Part shown: positions 35,261-44,179 of the stretch, piece after piece | Layout of the letters: every line of letters starts with the position of its first letter | Numbering within the stretch: the first letter of the stretch is position 1 | Assembly: GCA_020025885.1 (NCBI GenBank) | Contig: JAHHRJ010000005.1 | Span: forward strand, 1 to 64,000 | DNA from: Butyricicoccus sp. | GTDB taxonomy: Bacteria; Bacillota; Clostridia; Oscillospirales; Butyricicoccaceae | Direction of reading: 5' to 3' | Length of the DNA stretch: 64,000 nucleotides | Notes under the pieces: model-generated | Told to the model about the DNA's origin: nothing | What the model saw: only the letters and a program-made list of their open reading frames with translations | The model's database searches: none | Translations under genes and position numbers: made by a program

Positions 35261-37333
35261 ATGAAAAGACTGTTTGACAATATCATATCGCTGTTCGTGG
35301 TTGTCGTCATCTTATTCCTGTTGATCCCACTTTCAGCGGGTATGTTGGATGCGATGTTCATCATTAATATTACCCTTTCGCTGATCATTCTGTTGATTAC
35401 GATGAATATCAGTGAGGCGTTGGAATTTTCTATTTTCCCCTCACTCTTGCTCATTACAACCCTATTCCGTTTGGGACTGAATATTTCTTCCACGCGTCTG
35501 ATTTTGACACAGGGCGGCAAAGCGGGTAAGGTCATCGAAGCATTTGGTAACTTTGTAATTCAGGGCAACATCGTTGTCGGTGTCCTGATCTTCCTTATCA
35601 TTGTTTTGGTACAGTTTATTGTTATCACCAAGGGTGCAGAACGTGTATCTGAGGTTGCTGCTCGTTTTACCTTGGACGCAATGCCAGGTAAGCAGATGGC
35701 GATCGACGCAGACCTAAGCTCTGGTCTGATTAACGAACAGGAAGCGCGTATTCGCCGTTATAAGGTACAGAAGGAAGCAGACTTCTACGGCGCAATGGAT
35801 GGTGCGACCAAGATTGTTAAGGGCGACGCCATCATGTCCATCATCATTACCACGATTAACTTCATTGCAGGTATCATCATTGGTATGCTGCAAGGCAATA
35901 TGTCGATTGGTGAAGTATTTCATATGTACTCCATTGCGACGATTGGTGATGGTCTGGTTTCTCAGCTTCCAGCACTCCTCATCTCTACTGCAACGGGTAT
36001 GATCGTTACACGTGCAGTATCTGAGGGAAGCCTAAACAAGGATGTCATCAAGCAGTTCTTGGCACAGCCGCAGGCACTGATGATGGCTGGCGTGCTGCTC
36101 GCTATGTTTGGCGTAATCCCGAATACACCACACTTACAGCTGTTTGTGATCGCGGCAGGTCTGATCCTGCTCAGCCGATACAGTGCAGCTTCTATGCGTA
36201 AGAGCGAGGAAGAAGCACTGATGGCAGAGGTACAGCAAACTGATATGGAAGAAGTGGAGGCAGCGCCGCCAGATGAGGCAGATTTCTATAAGGATGTAAA
36301 CAATGTCTACTCACTGCTCACTGTTGAGCCAGTCGAAATGGACTTTGGATATAGCTTGATTCCGATGGTTGACGAGTCCAGCGGCGGCAAACTCATTAGT
36401 CGTATCGTCATTTTTCGAAGGCAGTATGCACAGGATATGGGCTTTGTTATTCCTTCGGTTCGTCTGCGTGACTCAGCAAGTTTGGGCACAAACCAGTATG
36501 TGATCAAGATCAAGGATGAAGAAGTCGCACGCGGTGAGATCCTGATCGATTACTATTTGGCACTGGAGCCATCGAATCCAGCAGGCGAAATCGATGGCAT
36601 TGAAACGATCGAGCCAGCGTATGGTATCCCATCTAAGTGGATTTTGCCAGAGAACAAGGAAATGGCAGAAATCTATGGCTATACGGTTATCGATCCACTG
36701 TCTGTTATGATGACACACTTGTCCGAAACGATCAAAAAACACACATACGAGCTGCTTAGCCGCGCAGAGACCATGCAGCTTGTAGAGACAATTAAGAAAA
36801 CCTCTCCAGAACTCGTGGAAGAAGCCTTCCCAAATGTGATTACTTATGCAGGATTCCAGAAAATCCTAGCCAATTTGCTCAAAGAAGGCATCCCCATCAA
36901 GGATCTTGGAACAATTTTGGAATGCATCATTGAAAGCGCTGCGGTGACACACGACAGCGATGTGATCACAGAAAATATCCGTACAGCACTCAAGCGCACG
37001 ATCACAAGACGCTTCTGCGTGGATGGACAGCTTCGCGTGATCACATTGGATGCTGAGGTCGAGCGCGCGATCATTGCCAGCCTGACAAAGAATGAACAGG
37101 GTGTCTATCTGGCGCTTAGCCCAGATCTGCTGCAAAAGATGATTGCACAGCTGAGCGATAGTGTGAAAAAGTTTAACAATCTTTCTCAGCCGCCAATCAT
37201 CCTGACAAGTCATATCATTCGTGTTTATCTGGCACGCTTGATCGAGCAGTTCTTCCCAAGCATGTATGTACTTTCTTTTAATGAGATCGTAAATACAGTG
37301 CAGATCCAGGCGATTGGCAATATCACCATGTAA
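35261..37333 (+). CDS. flhA: Flagellar export gate protein FlhA
   Basis: A 690-residue protein with eight N-terminal membrane helices (to about residue 310) and a large cytoplasmic platform. Conserved features are LLLITTLFRLGLNISSTRLI, the FHIPEP-type cytoplasmic loop (VSEVAARFTLDAMPGKQMAI, DADLSSGLINEQEARIRR) and the C-terminal domain with ITRRFCVDGQLRVITLD. GGAGA precedes the ATG. The next gene is fliA; flhF and flhG, which usually separate the two, are missing. Confidence 0.97.
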   Translation: MKRLFDNIISLFVVVVILFLLIPLSAGMLDAMFIINITLSLIILLITMNISEALEFSIFPSLLLITTLFRLGLNISSTRLILTQGGKAGKVIEAFGNFVIQGNIVVGVLIFLIIVLVQFIVITKGAERVSEVAARFTLDAMPGKQMAIDADLSSGLINEQEARIRRYKVQKEADFYGAMDGATKIVKGDAIMSIIITTINFIAGIIIGMLQGNMSIGEVFHMYSIATIGDGLVSQLPALLISTATGMIVTRAVSEGSLNKDVIKQFLAQPQALMMAGVLLAMFGVIPNTPHLQLFVIAAGLILLSRYSAASMRKSEEEALMAEVQQTDMEEVEAAPPDEADFYKDVNNVYSLLTVEPVEMDFGYSLIPMVDESSGGKLISRIVIFRRQYAQDMGFVIPSVRLRDSASLGTNQYVIKIKDEEVARGEILIDYYLALEPSNPAGEIDGIETIEPAYGIPSKWILPENKEMAEIYGYTVIDPLSVMMTHLSETIKKHTYELLSRAETMQLVETIKKTSPELVEEAFPNVITYAGFQKILANLLKEGIPIKDLGTILECIIESAAVTHDSDVITENIRTALKRTITRRFCVDGQLRVITLDAEVERAIIASLTKNEQGVYLALSPDLLQKMIAQLSDSVKKFNNLSQPPIILTSHIIRVYLARLIEQFFPSMYVLSFNEIVNTVQIQAIGNITM

Positions 37334-37366
37334 ATTGACTGCCTGACTGGGAAGGGGACGAGACAC

Positions 37367-38140
37367 ATGTCCGAATGGGAACAAATGAGTGCAGAAGAAT
37401 TGGTCGCAGAATATCAACGTACTGGGCAGCATGAAATCAAGCAAGAGCTGGTTCTGCGTTATATCCATGTTGTGCGAAGTATTGCACTACAAATGCGCGG
37501 AGTTTATTTGAATTTTGCGCAGGTTGATGATATGATAAGTGAGGGTGTTATTGCACTGATGGGCGCAGTGGATAAATTTGACCCCAGCAAAAACGTAAAG
37601 TTTGAGACCTATGTTTCCAAACGTATTCGTGGTTTGGTGATTGATCTCGCCCGCAGACAAGATTGGGTGTCTCGTGGCGTGCGGCGCAGTGTACGAGAAA
37701 TCGACCAGATCTCTAACACGTTGTTCATTGAACTTGGACGTACACCGACCGATCAAGAGATCGCGGACCGTATGGGTGTTTCAGTGGAAAAATATCGGCA
37801 GATGCTCAGTAAGACAGGGCTATGCAATGTTCTTTCCTTAGAAACCATGTTGGAGGATTCTGCGCAGAGTACGCTGGGAGAACAGTTGGTCGCTTCTGGT
37901 ATAGAAGATCAACCAGAGCTGCACCTCCAAGAAGAAGAACTCAAACAGGCACTGCGTGACGGCATCAATTCGCTGCTTGAAAATGAACGCATGGTCGTCT
38001 CACTTTATTATGAGAAAGAGCTCAATATGAAAGAGATTGCACAAGTGCTGGAAGTCAGCGAGCCGCGTATTTCGCAGATCCATGCAAATGCGATCCGAAA
38101 ACTTCGTGCCTATATGGGAAGATTTATCACAGATATTTAG
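37367..38140 (+). CDS. fliA: Flagellar sigma-28 factor (FliA/SigD)
   Basis: A 257-residue alternative sigma factor for late flagellar and chemotaxis genes. Region 2 contains VDDMISEGVIALMGAVDKFDP and FETYVSKRIRGLVIDLARRQDW, region 3 has ELGRTPTDQEIADRMGVS, and region 4 has LYYEKELNMKEIAQVLEVSE with RISQIHANAIRKLR. GAAGGGGA lies upstream. Two promoters upstream of flagellin at the other end of the window match the SigD consensus, so this factor should drive flagellin. Its stop codon coincides with the left end of a MITE-like element. Confidence 0.95.
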   Translation: MSEWEQMSAEELVAEYQRTGQHEIKQELVLRYIHVVRSIALQMRGVYLNFAQVDDMISEGVIALMGAVDKFDPSKNVKFETYVSKRIRGLVIDLARRQDWVSRGVRRSVREIDQISNTLFIELGRTPTDQEIADRMGVSVEKYRQMLSKTGLCNVLSLETMLEDSAQSTLGEQLVASGIEDQPELHLQEEELKQALRDGINSLLENERMVVSLYYEKELNMKEIAQVLEVSEPRISQIHANAIRKLRAYMGRFITDI

Positions 38141-38300
38141 GGCGTATCTGAAAACAAAGAAATCGACGAATTTTTCACAGTGCGTGCGTAGATGCAAGGC
38201 AAAAAACGCAGGAATCCTTAATGGATTCCGAGGATTTTTAACACAGCAGATGCCGCTCATTGTAGAAAAAGACCAGAATTTCGACTGTTCAGATAGCCCC
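38140..38300. mobile_element. 161-bp MITE-like element
   Basis: Imperfect terminal inverted repeats GGGCGTATCTGAA (38140-38152) and TTCAGATAGCCCC (38288-38300), whose reverse complement is GGGGCTATCTGAA. TTAG and CTAA flank the ends and may be part of the repeats or a short target duplication. The inside has no gene and contains a GGAATCC-TTAAT-GGATTCC hairpin. It separates fliA from the flg rod genes. Confidence 0.6.
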
Positions 38301-38339
38301 TAACCTTATAAAAAGAAAAGTAAGAAAGGAGACACTCCT

Positions 38340-39095
38340 GTGTTCAAAGGCTTTTATAATCTCACATCAGGTATGCTATCTCAGACACGTAACCTAGATG
38401 TTATTTCAAATAATATGGGTAATATCAGCACCCCTGGTTATAAAGCGGATACCTATGTAGATACAACATTCCGTGAAATGATGTTCAGTCGTGTGGGTAA
38501 CCGAGACAAGACTGCTACACAAGAGATTGGTCGGCAGACGATGGCTGTTGTACCAAGCATGATCTATACCGATTATACGCATGTTTCTCCAGAAGAAACA
38601 GGTCAGCCGCTTGATTTTGCGATCAATGGGGAAGGTTTCTTTCAAGTGCGGGGAGCAGATGGGAACTACTTTACACGTGGCGGTGCATTCATCGTAGATA
38701 ATGAAGGATTCCTGACTCTGCCAAGTCATGGACATGTACTGGACCGAAATGGTCAACCGCTCTATCTTGGAACAGATGACATTCAGGTAGATACAGAAGG
38801 CAATATCTTCCGTGGCGATGGTACACTGGCTGGGCGTCTTGGCGTATTCGATTTCGCAGAAGAATATCAGGATACATTGGCACATGCAGGAGAGGGCGTT
38901 TACACCTCTCAGGCACCAGCACAGCCTGTGGACAGCCCAATTCAATGGAAGATGCTGGAAAATTCAAATGTAGATATGGTGCGTGAGATGACACGTATGC
39001 TGAGCAGTCAGCGTGCTTTGCAGAGTGCGGCACAGGTGCTCAAAATCTATGATCAATTGATGACAAAGGCAACAACTGATGTTGGTCGTGTATAA
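38340..39095 (+). CDS. flgF: Flagellar hook-basal body protein, FlgF/FlhO type
   Basis: A 251-residue rod-family protein. A GTG start follows AGAAAGGAG. The N-terminal rod signature is SQTRNLDVISNNMGNISTPGYK and the C-terminal signature is NSNVDMVREMTRMLSSQRALQ with a typical AQVLKIYDQLMTKA ending. The two Gram-positive paralogs (FlhO and FlhP) are named FlgF and FlgG here by order only. It forms a pair with the next gene, 15 bases away. Confidence 0.86.
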   Translation: MFKGFYNLTSGMLSQTRNLDVISNNMGNISTPGYKADTYVDTTFREMMFSRVGNRDKTATQEIGRQTMAVVPSMIYTDYTHVSPEETGQPLDFAINGEGFFQVRGADGNYFTRGGAFIVDNEGFLTLPSHGHVLDRNGQPLYLGTDDIQVDTEGNIFRGDGTLAGRLGVFDFAEEYQDTLAHAGEGVYTSQAPAQPVDSPIQWKMLENSNVDMVREMTRMLSSQRALQSAAQVLKIYDQLMTKATTDVGRV

Positions 39096-39110
39096 AAGGA
39101 GTGACTGAGT

Positions 39111-39839
39111 ATGAATATGGGATTCTATTCGGCTGCAACGTCAGCATATTACCAGCAGCAGCGTTTGAATGTTGTTGGTAACAACAGTGCAAATATCAAT
39201 ACAGTTGCATATAAGGCAAAAAATCCAACATTTTCATCACTGTTATACAGCAGTTTTAATGGTGTAGATGGACCGCTGGTGCGTGGTTCTGGTTCACGTA
39301 TGGAAAAGGCAGACACTGATTTCTCTAAAGGTGCGATGCAGGAGACCATGAATCCGTTGGATTATGCATTAGAAGGTGATGGATTTTTTGCACTGCGCGA
39401 TATGGAAACTGGAGAAGTATCGTATACGCGTGCGGGAAATTTCCAGATGGCACAGATGCAGAATGGTGAGTACTTTGTAACAGATCATTCTGGTCGTCGC
39501 TATGTGCTCGATCAGTTGGGACAGCCAATCGTGCCAGAGCGCAACGAAAGTGGTGTCATTGACTCAAATCTCAAGCTTCCGCTTGGCGTATTCACATTCC
39601 GTCAGAAGAACAATATGCAGCATTTGGGTGATAACCGTTTTCTGCCCGTTGAAAAGAATGGGCAGCCAATCGCAGCAGAAAATGTAACAGTTATGCAGGG
39701 CTATTTGGAAGGTTCCAATACCAATATCACCAAGGAGTTTACCAAGGTAATTGAAGCACAGCGTGCATTTTCCTATGCTTTGACCATGGTTCGCACATCA
39801 GATGAAGTGGAAACAACAATTAATGGATTGCGTGGCTAA
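39111..39839 (+). CDS. flgG: Flagellar hook-basal body protein, FlgG/FlhP type
   Basis: A 242-residue rod-family protein. AAAAGGAGTGA precedes the ATG. The N-terminus has NVVGNNSANINTVAYKAKN, where the usual NNIAN is NNSAN, and the C-terminus has GSNTNITKEFTKVIEAQRAF and SDEVETTINGLRG. It is a paralog of the preceding gene and presumably forms the distal rod with it. Confidence 0.86.
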   Translation: MNMGFYSAATSAYYQQQRLNVVGNNSANINTVAYKAKNPTFSSLLYSSFNGVDGPLVRGSGSRMEKADTDFSKGAMQETMNPLDYALEGDGFFALRDMETGEVSYTRAGNFQMAQMQNGEYFVTDHSGRRYVLDQLGQPIVPERNESGVIDSNLKLPLGVFTFRQKNNMQHLGDNRFLPVEKNGQPIAAENVTVMQGYLEGSNTNITKEFTKVIEAQRAFSYALTMVRTSDEVETTINGLRG

Positions 39840-39855
39840 ATAAAAGGAGTAAGGT

Positions 39856-40476
39856 ATGAGAATTAACAGTTTTGAGGAAATCAATGATTTGGCACTCGAT
39901 ACCTTGCGCGAGGTTGGAAGTATTGGCGCAGGCAATGCAGCAACTGCACTGAGTAGTCTGCTGGGGCGCCGCGTGGATATGAACCTGCCAAGTGTTCGTG
40001 TGATGGAATTTAATGAGGCTGTTGAGAAGATCGGCGGCTTTGAGGCGATTGTCTCTGGTGTACTTGTGAAGCTGGGCGGAGAGATCAATGGCATTATGCT
40101 GTGTATTCAGCAAATGGACTTTATAAATGTAGTTACGAGCAGCATGATGTCTCGTTCCATCAATGATTTTCAGGAGTTAGGTGAAATTGAGACTTCAGCA
40201 TTGACTGAAGTGGGAAATATTATGATTTCCTCTTATATGCGTGCAATTGCAGATCTGTCTGGCATTCAGTTTCAAATGTCTGTACCCAGCCATTCAGTCA
40301 ATATGCTGGGAGGAATTTTGACTGTACCAATGGCTGCATTTGGAAATCAGTCCAATCATGTATTGATGGTTGGCGGTCAGTTCTGCTGTGATGGAGTCGA
40401 GGTACATAACGACTTGCTGTTGTTTCCAGATATCAATTCGCTTAACTATATGTTACATAAATTAGGCGTATTGTAA
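39856..40476 (+). CDS. cheC: CheY-P phosphatase CheC
   Basis: A 206-residue protein of the CheC/CheX/FliY family that hydrolyses CheY-P and binds CheD. TAAAAGGAG precedes the ATG. The first active-site motif reads LREVGSIGAGNAATAL, with Ser where CheC proteins normally have Asn; the second, ALTEVGNIMISSYM, keeps both Glu and Asn. The second site alone could support activity. It lies directly before cheD, its usual partner. Confidence 0.93.
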   Translation: MRINSFEEINDLALDTLREVGSIGAGNAATALSSLLGRRVDMNLPSVRVMEFNEAVEKIGGFEAIVSGVLVKLGGEINGIMLCIQQMDFINVVTSSMMSRSINDFQELGEIETSALTEVGNIMISSYMRAIADLSGIQFQMSVPSHSVNMLGGILTVPMAAFGNQSNHVLMVGGQFCCDGVEVHNDLLLFPDINSLNYMLHKLGVL

Positions 40477-40490
40477 GCAGGGTGACCATA

Positions 40491-40979
40491 ATGAGTGAAA
40501 CAGGAAAGATTGTAGTTGGAATTGCCGACATGAAAATTGCACGTCAGCAAGGAATGCTAATTACCTATGCATTGGGTTCCTGCATTGGAATTTGTCTCTA
40601 TGATCCGGTGATCAAGCTGGGTGGATTGATTCATATCATGCTTCCACTGAATATGGAGGCAGGCAGAGCACATCCGTTTAAGTATGCAGATACAGGCATT
40701 CAGCAGACTTTACAGAAAATGCAGGCAATGGGCGCAAATATATCACGTATGACAGCCAAGATTGCGGGTGGCGCCAAAATGTTTGAAATGCAGGGCGATG
40801 GTGCGCTGGGTAACATTGGTCACCGAAATGCAGAAAGTGTGAAGATGATGCTGCGAAAGGCTGGCGTCCGCCTCGTGCGCGAGGAGGTTGGAGGAACGGT
40901 TGCTCGTACACTTCTGTTCGATGCGGCAACAGGTCAGGCATGCATCCGCTCATATGGAAAGCAAGATATTATCATCTGA
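40491..40979 (+). CDS. cheD: Chemoreceptor glutamine deamidase CheD
   Basis: A 162-residue enzyme that deamidates receptor glutamines and is controlled by CheC. The ATG at 40491 is preceded by GCAGGGTGA; the GTG at 40482 is an alternative. The catalytic cysteine is in YALGSCIGICLYDP and the histidine in GGLIHIMLP. AKIAGGAKMFEMQGD and GNIGHRNAESVKMML are family stretches. It overlaps no neighbour and follows cheC after 14 bases. Confidence 0.94.
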   Translation: MSETGKIVVGIADMKIARQQGMLITYALGSCIGICLYDPVIKLGGLIHIMLPLNMEAGRAHPFKYADTGIQQTLQKMQAMGANISRMTAKIAGGAKMFEMQGDGALGNIGHRNAESVKMMLRKAGVRLVREEVGGTVARTLLFDAATGQACIRSYGKQDIII

Positions 40980-40993
40980 TTTGCAATGAAATG

Positions 40994-41002
40994 TGATATA
41001 AT
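40994..41002 (+). promoter_or_regulatory. Extended -10 promoter before cheV
   Basis: TGA-TATAAT is a consensus extended -10 box 55 nt before cheV. A clear -35 is missing, which extended -10 promoters tolerate. Confidence 0.5.
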
Positions 41003-41056
41003 AGAGAAGCAGAAGGGGCGCACACCAAATGTGCGTGAAGAAGGAGAGTGGTATAA

Positions 41057-41977
41057 ATGGCAGAATACAATAGCGGAATCTTGCTCGAATCAGGTACAAA
41101 TGAGATCGAAATCATGGAATTTACGATCAATGGGAACTTGTACGGTATCAATGTGGCAAAGGTGCGTGAAATCATGATGTCAGCACCCGTAAAGCCCATG
41201 CCGCATTCTCATTTTGCAGTTGAGGGTATCTTTAAGCCGCGTGATATTGTATTGACGGTTGTTGATTTGCCGACCTATCTGACTGGAGAATCATCAGAAA
41301 AGGGACCGCGTGATCTGTTTATCGTAACAAACTTTAATAAGATGTACATTGCATTCCGTGTACATACTGTTGTTGGGATTAGCCGTATTTCATGGGCAGA
41401 TATTCAGAAGCCTGATAAAACGGTTTCTGGCGGCACGGAAGGTGTGGCAACAGGTATTGCACAGTGCGGCGATGATCTTGTTTCCATTCTGGACTTTGAA
41501 AAGATCGTAGCAGAAATTGCACCAGAGACCAGCATCCAAATGAGCGAGATCGATCGCATGGGTCCGCGCGCAAGCCGCGATGTACCAATCCTTGTTGCGG
41601 AGGATTCTGTCTTACTAGGCAAGATGATCAATGAAGCACTACATAAGGCGGGATATAGAAATGTTACTATGTTTGATAATGGTCAGGAGCTCTGGGAGTT
41701 CTTGGAAGCACATGAGAAAGAGACCAATCTGGAACATCTCGTTTCCCTTATTATTACAGATATTGAAATGCCGAAGATGGATGGTCATCGCTTGACAAAG
41801 CTGGTGAAAGATCATCCAAAACTCCAGAAAATTCCGCTTATTATTTTCTCATCACTTATTTCTGATGAAATGCGTGTTAAGGGTCAGGAATTGGGTGCAG
41901 ATCGTCAGCTAACCAAGCCTGAGATCGGAAATCTCGTTGATGTAATGGACGAGCTGATCGAACAATCGCACAGATAA
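41057..41977 (+). CDS. cheV: Chemotaxis coupling protein CheV
   Basis: A 306-residue fusion of a CheW domain (about 1-150) and a receiver domain (about 170-300). The CheW part shows EIMEFTINGNLYGINVAKV and REIMMSAPVKPMPHSH. The receiver has VPILVAEDSVLLGKMINEAL and the phosphoacceptor in IITDIEMPKMDGHRL. GAAGGAGAG precedes the ATG. It couples receptors to CheA and adapts by phosphorylation. CheW itself and CheA are not in the window. Confidence 0.95.
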   Translation: MAEYNSGILLESGTNEIEIMEFTINGNLYGINVAKVREIMMSAPVKPMPHSHFAVEGIFKPRDIVLTVVDLPTYLTGESSEKGPRDLFIVTNFNKMYIAFRVHTVVGISRISWADIQKPDKTVSGGTEGVATGIAQCGDDLVSILDFEKIVAEIAPETSIQMSEIDRMGPRASRDVPILVAEDSVLLGKMINEALHKAGYRNVTMFDNGQELWEFLEAHEKETNLEHLVSLIITDIEMPKMDGHRLTKLVKDHPKLQKIPLIIFSSLISDEMRVKGQELGADRQLTKPEIGNLVDVMDELIEQSHR

Positions 41978-42004
41978 TGTAAGACCTGGAAAGGAGATGG
42001 GCTT

Positions 42005-43261
42005 ATGAACGGATATATCGTTAGACAGCCGATTAAAGACGTAGAGGATAATGTTGTTGGTTATGAAATTCTGTATGACAATGGACAACATGGTGCGCTT
42101 ACACGTCAAGGTGTGAGTGACTATGCTGCGGCAGATGCAATTTATAATTTCTTAAATGACAACTCTGGTAAACTGGTTCGTGATACGACCAGCTTTATGA
42201 CGTTTACACCAACACTGCTGTTTAAGAATACGCCCAAATTATTTGATCAGCGTCGCCTCGTTGTACAGATCGAGGATGATGTAGTCGTACATCCGATGGC
42301 GACCCGAATCGTGCAGCGCTATCGGAGTGAAGGCTATTGTATTGCGATCAATGATTTCCAGTTTAACACACGTTATTTCAGCATGATGGACGATGTTGAG
42401 TATATCAAGCTGAATGTTGCAGCCAATACAGAATCGTGGCTCAGCAACATTGTACAGATGGCGCACAGCATGAATAAGAAGTGTATTGCAACAGGCATTA
42501 AGAGCCAAGAACTTTATGATTTGGCACATCGTGTTGGTGCAGACTATTTCCAAGGCAGCTATGTTGCAGATCGCGTAAAGACAAAGGTACATAAAGCAAG
42601 TTACTTACAGAGCAACTTCTTCCAACTCGTGGTTGAGGTGACCAAGGATGAGCCGGATATTGATGAGATCGAAAATCTGATCGCACGCGATGCCTCTCTT
42701 ACCTATGCGCTCCTGCGTATGGCAAACTCTGTATACTATGCTTCTCGCAGACATGCTTCTTCTGTGCGTCAGGCACTTGTAACGGTTGGTCTGGGTCAGC
42801 TCAAACAGTGGGTATATCTGATGTCTTGCACACAGCAGGGCGAAGACCTCAAGGAGTCTGAGGAGTTCCTGCGTCTATCTTTCCTGCGTGCAAACTTCTG
42901 CGCAGAGCTTGCAGGTCATAGCCCTGTATTGGAAATTTCCAAGTCGGAGGCATATCTGCTCGGTATGTTCTCTACACTGCCGTATCTGATCAATGCACCG
43001 CTTGAAGAGACTTTGTCTGAGATCCCACTTTCCGATGATGTCAAGAACGCACTGCTTGCACATGAGGGCAATAGTGGTATTCTGTATGATCTAGTGCTGA
43101 GTTACGAGAAGGCTGACTGGACAGCAATGACAGAGCTTGCAACAAAAATTGAGATTCCAACAGAAGTATTGACAAACGTATACTTTGATTGCGTAGATAT
43201 GGTCAATACCATTTGGGATAGCTTGAATACAAAGGATGCGCTGGAAGAGGAAGTAAAATAA
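42005..43261 (+). CDS. Degenerate EAL-HDOD signalling protein
   Basis: A 418-residue cytoplasmic protein with an EAL-like N-terminal half (about 1-205) and an HDOD C-terminal half (about 210-400), the YuxH/CdgJ arrangement. AAAGGAGA precedes the ATG. Catalytic EAL residues are lost: EAL is replaced by EILYD in NVVGYEILYDN, the DDFG motif is INDFQF, and the AEG motif is ATGIKSQEL, though GADYFQGSYVAD is kept. It should therefore not hydrolyse c-di-GMP but could bind a partner. It is the last gene before a bidirectional terminator, and the context (cheC, cheD, cheV) points to motility control. Confidence 0.85.
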   Translation: MNGYIVRQPIKDVEDNVVGYEILYDNGQHGALTRQGVSDYAAADAIYNFLNDNSGKLVRDTTSFMTFTPTLLFKNTPKLFDQRRLVVQIEDDVVVHPMATRIVQRYRSEGYCIAINDFQFNTRYFSMMDDVEYIKLNVAANTESWLSNIVQMAHSMNKKCIATGIKSQELYDLAHRVGADYFQGSYVADRVKTKVHKASYLQSNFFQLVVEVTKDEPDIDEIENLIARDASLTYALLRMANSVYYASRRHASSVRQALVTVGLGQLKQWVYLMSCTQQGEDLKESEEFLRLSFLRANFCAELAGHSPVLEISKSEAYLLGMFSTLPYLINAPLEETLSEIPLSDDVKNALLAHEGNSGILYDLVLSYEKADWTAMTELATKIEIPTEVLTNVYFDCVDMVNTIWDSLNTKDALEEEVK

Positions 43262-43266
43262 AAAGA

Positions 43267-43308
43267 AAAATCCCCCACGGGACATTGGGTCACGTTGGGG
43301 GATTTTTT
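43267..43308. terminator. Bidirectional terminator
   Basis: AAAAATCCCCCACG pairs with CGTTGGGGGATTTTTT around a 12-nt loop. It ends both the chemotaxis genes on the + strand and the ParA/ComFB genes on the minus strand; its right edge overlaps the stop of the latter. Confidence 0.9.
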
Positions 43309-44161
43309 AATGGTGTGGATTCTGCATAACCGTCATACACGCCTGTGTGAGCTGTGCCATGAGCATACCACGATAACGATGTTCGTAGAAGTTGAGCATA
43401 GCCTCAACTGTATCATGACTCAGCACAACATACTTTGCAGGCACAGAGGATAGTGTAAGGGCGCGAGTGTCCAGCCAGCAGCGGCGGCAAGTACACATGC
43501 CAAACTTATCCATAAATTCTTGCTGAAAACCATCCAGCATCACATCCATAATATTGACGATTTCAAAATCCTGTTCTGAGGATGCTTTGGGTATAGATGC
43601 GGTTTCCTGATTGGATGCAGATGCTGCTTCTGTACTTTCAGATGCATCATCTGTGTGTAGCGGTTCGGAAGCAGTTTCCTCCGGTGTCAGCTCTAACACG
43701 ATACCAGCTTTTGCAGCGATTTGTTCAGAGGTTTTACGCTCTTCTTTCACACGCTGCGCTTCTACTGCTTCATATTCTGCAAGCTTTGCGGAGAGAGAGT
43801 CATGGATCTGTTGGCTAATGCGCTCTTCCAATGCCTGTGAAAGATCTACCATTGCAGATGCTGATGGCTTGCGGGCTGTCGTCCGGCGGCGGGGAGTGGG
43901 GGCGGCAGGTGCGGCAGGTGCAGGATCTTCTTCAAATGCTGGAAGAGTAGGGTTTTCAGCAGGTGCAGGATCCACCTCTCCGGTGCTTTCCTCAGCAGGA
44001 AGATCGACCGTGGGAGCTGGCTGCATTGGCGACTCAGGATTTGGCGCGGTATCTGGTTCAAAAGAAGGCTCTACGGATGGCTCGGAACGCTTAGGATCAG
44101 TCGTCAACAGGTTCAACACATGAGAGGTCTTATTGCTTTTTCGTGTTATTTTTCGTGCCAT
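43307..44161 (-). CDS. Disordered protein with C-terminal ComFB domain
   Basis: A 284-residue protein downstream of parA. AAGGAGCACC precedes the start. The N-terminus is a short basic peptide, KITRKSNKTSHVLNLLT, that could bind ParA. Residues about 25-115 are Pro/Glu/Ala-rich, 110-150 are probably helical, and another acidic Ser/Thr-rich stretch follows. The last ~85 residues form a ComFB domain: EIVNIMDVMLDGFQQEFMDK, the paired cysteines in CTCRRCWLDTRALTL, and VPAKYVVLSHD. ComFB is named after the late competence operon of Bacillus; cyanobacterial homologues have been reported to bind cyclic dinucleotides. Domain assignment is by motif reading. It appears co-transcribed with parA (18 bases between them). 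Confidence 0.72.
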   Translation of the reverse strand: MARKITRKSNKTSHVLNLLTTDPKRSEPSVEPSFEPDTAPNPESPMQPAPTVDLPAEESTGEVDPAPAENPTLPAFEEDPAPAAPAAPTPRRRTTARKPSASAMVDLSQALEERISQQIHDSLSAKLAEYEAVEAQRVKEERKTSEQIAAKAGIVLELTPEETASEPLHTDDASESTEAASASNQETASIPKASSEQDFEIVNIMDVMLDGFQQEFMDKFGMCTCRRCWLDTRALTLSSVPAKYVVLSHDTVEAMLNFYEHRYRGMLMAQLTQACMTVMQNPHH

Positions 44162-44179
44162 ACGATGGTGCTCCTTGTA

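Noticed and set aside
43611..44123. 170-codon + strand frame opposite the ComFB-domain gene
   Set aside because: It is Ala/Ser/Gly-rich with no domain; the minus-strand gene has the ribosome site, the ComFB domain and the operon context.
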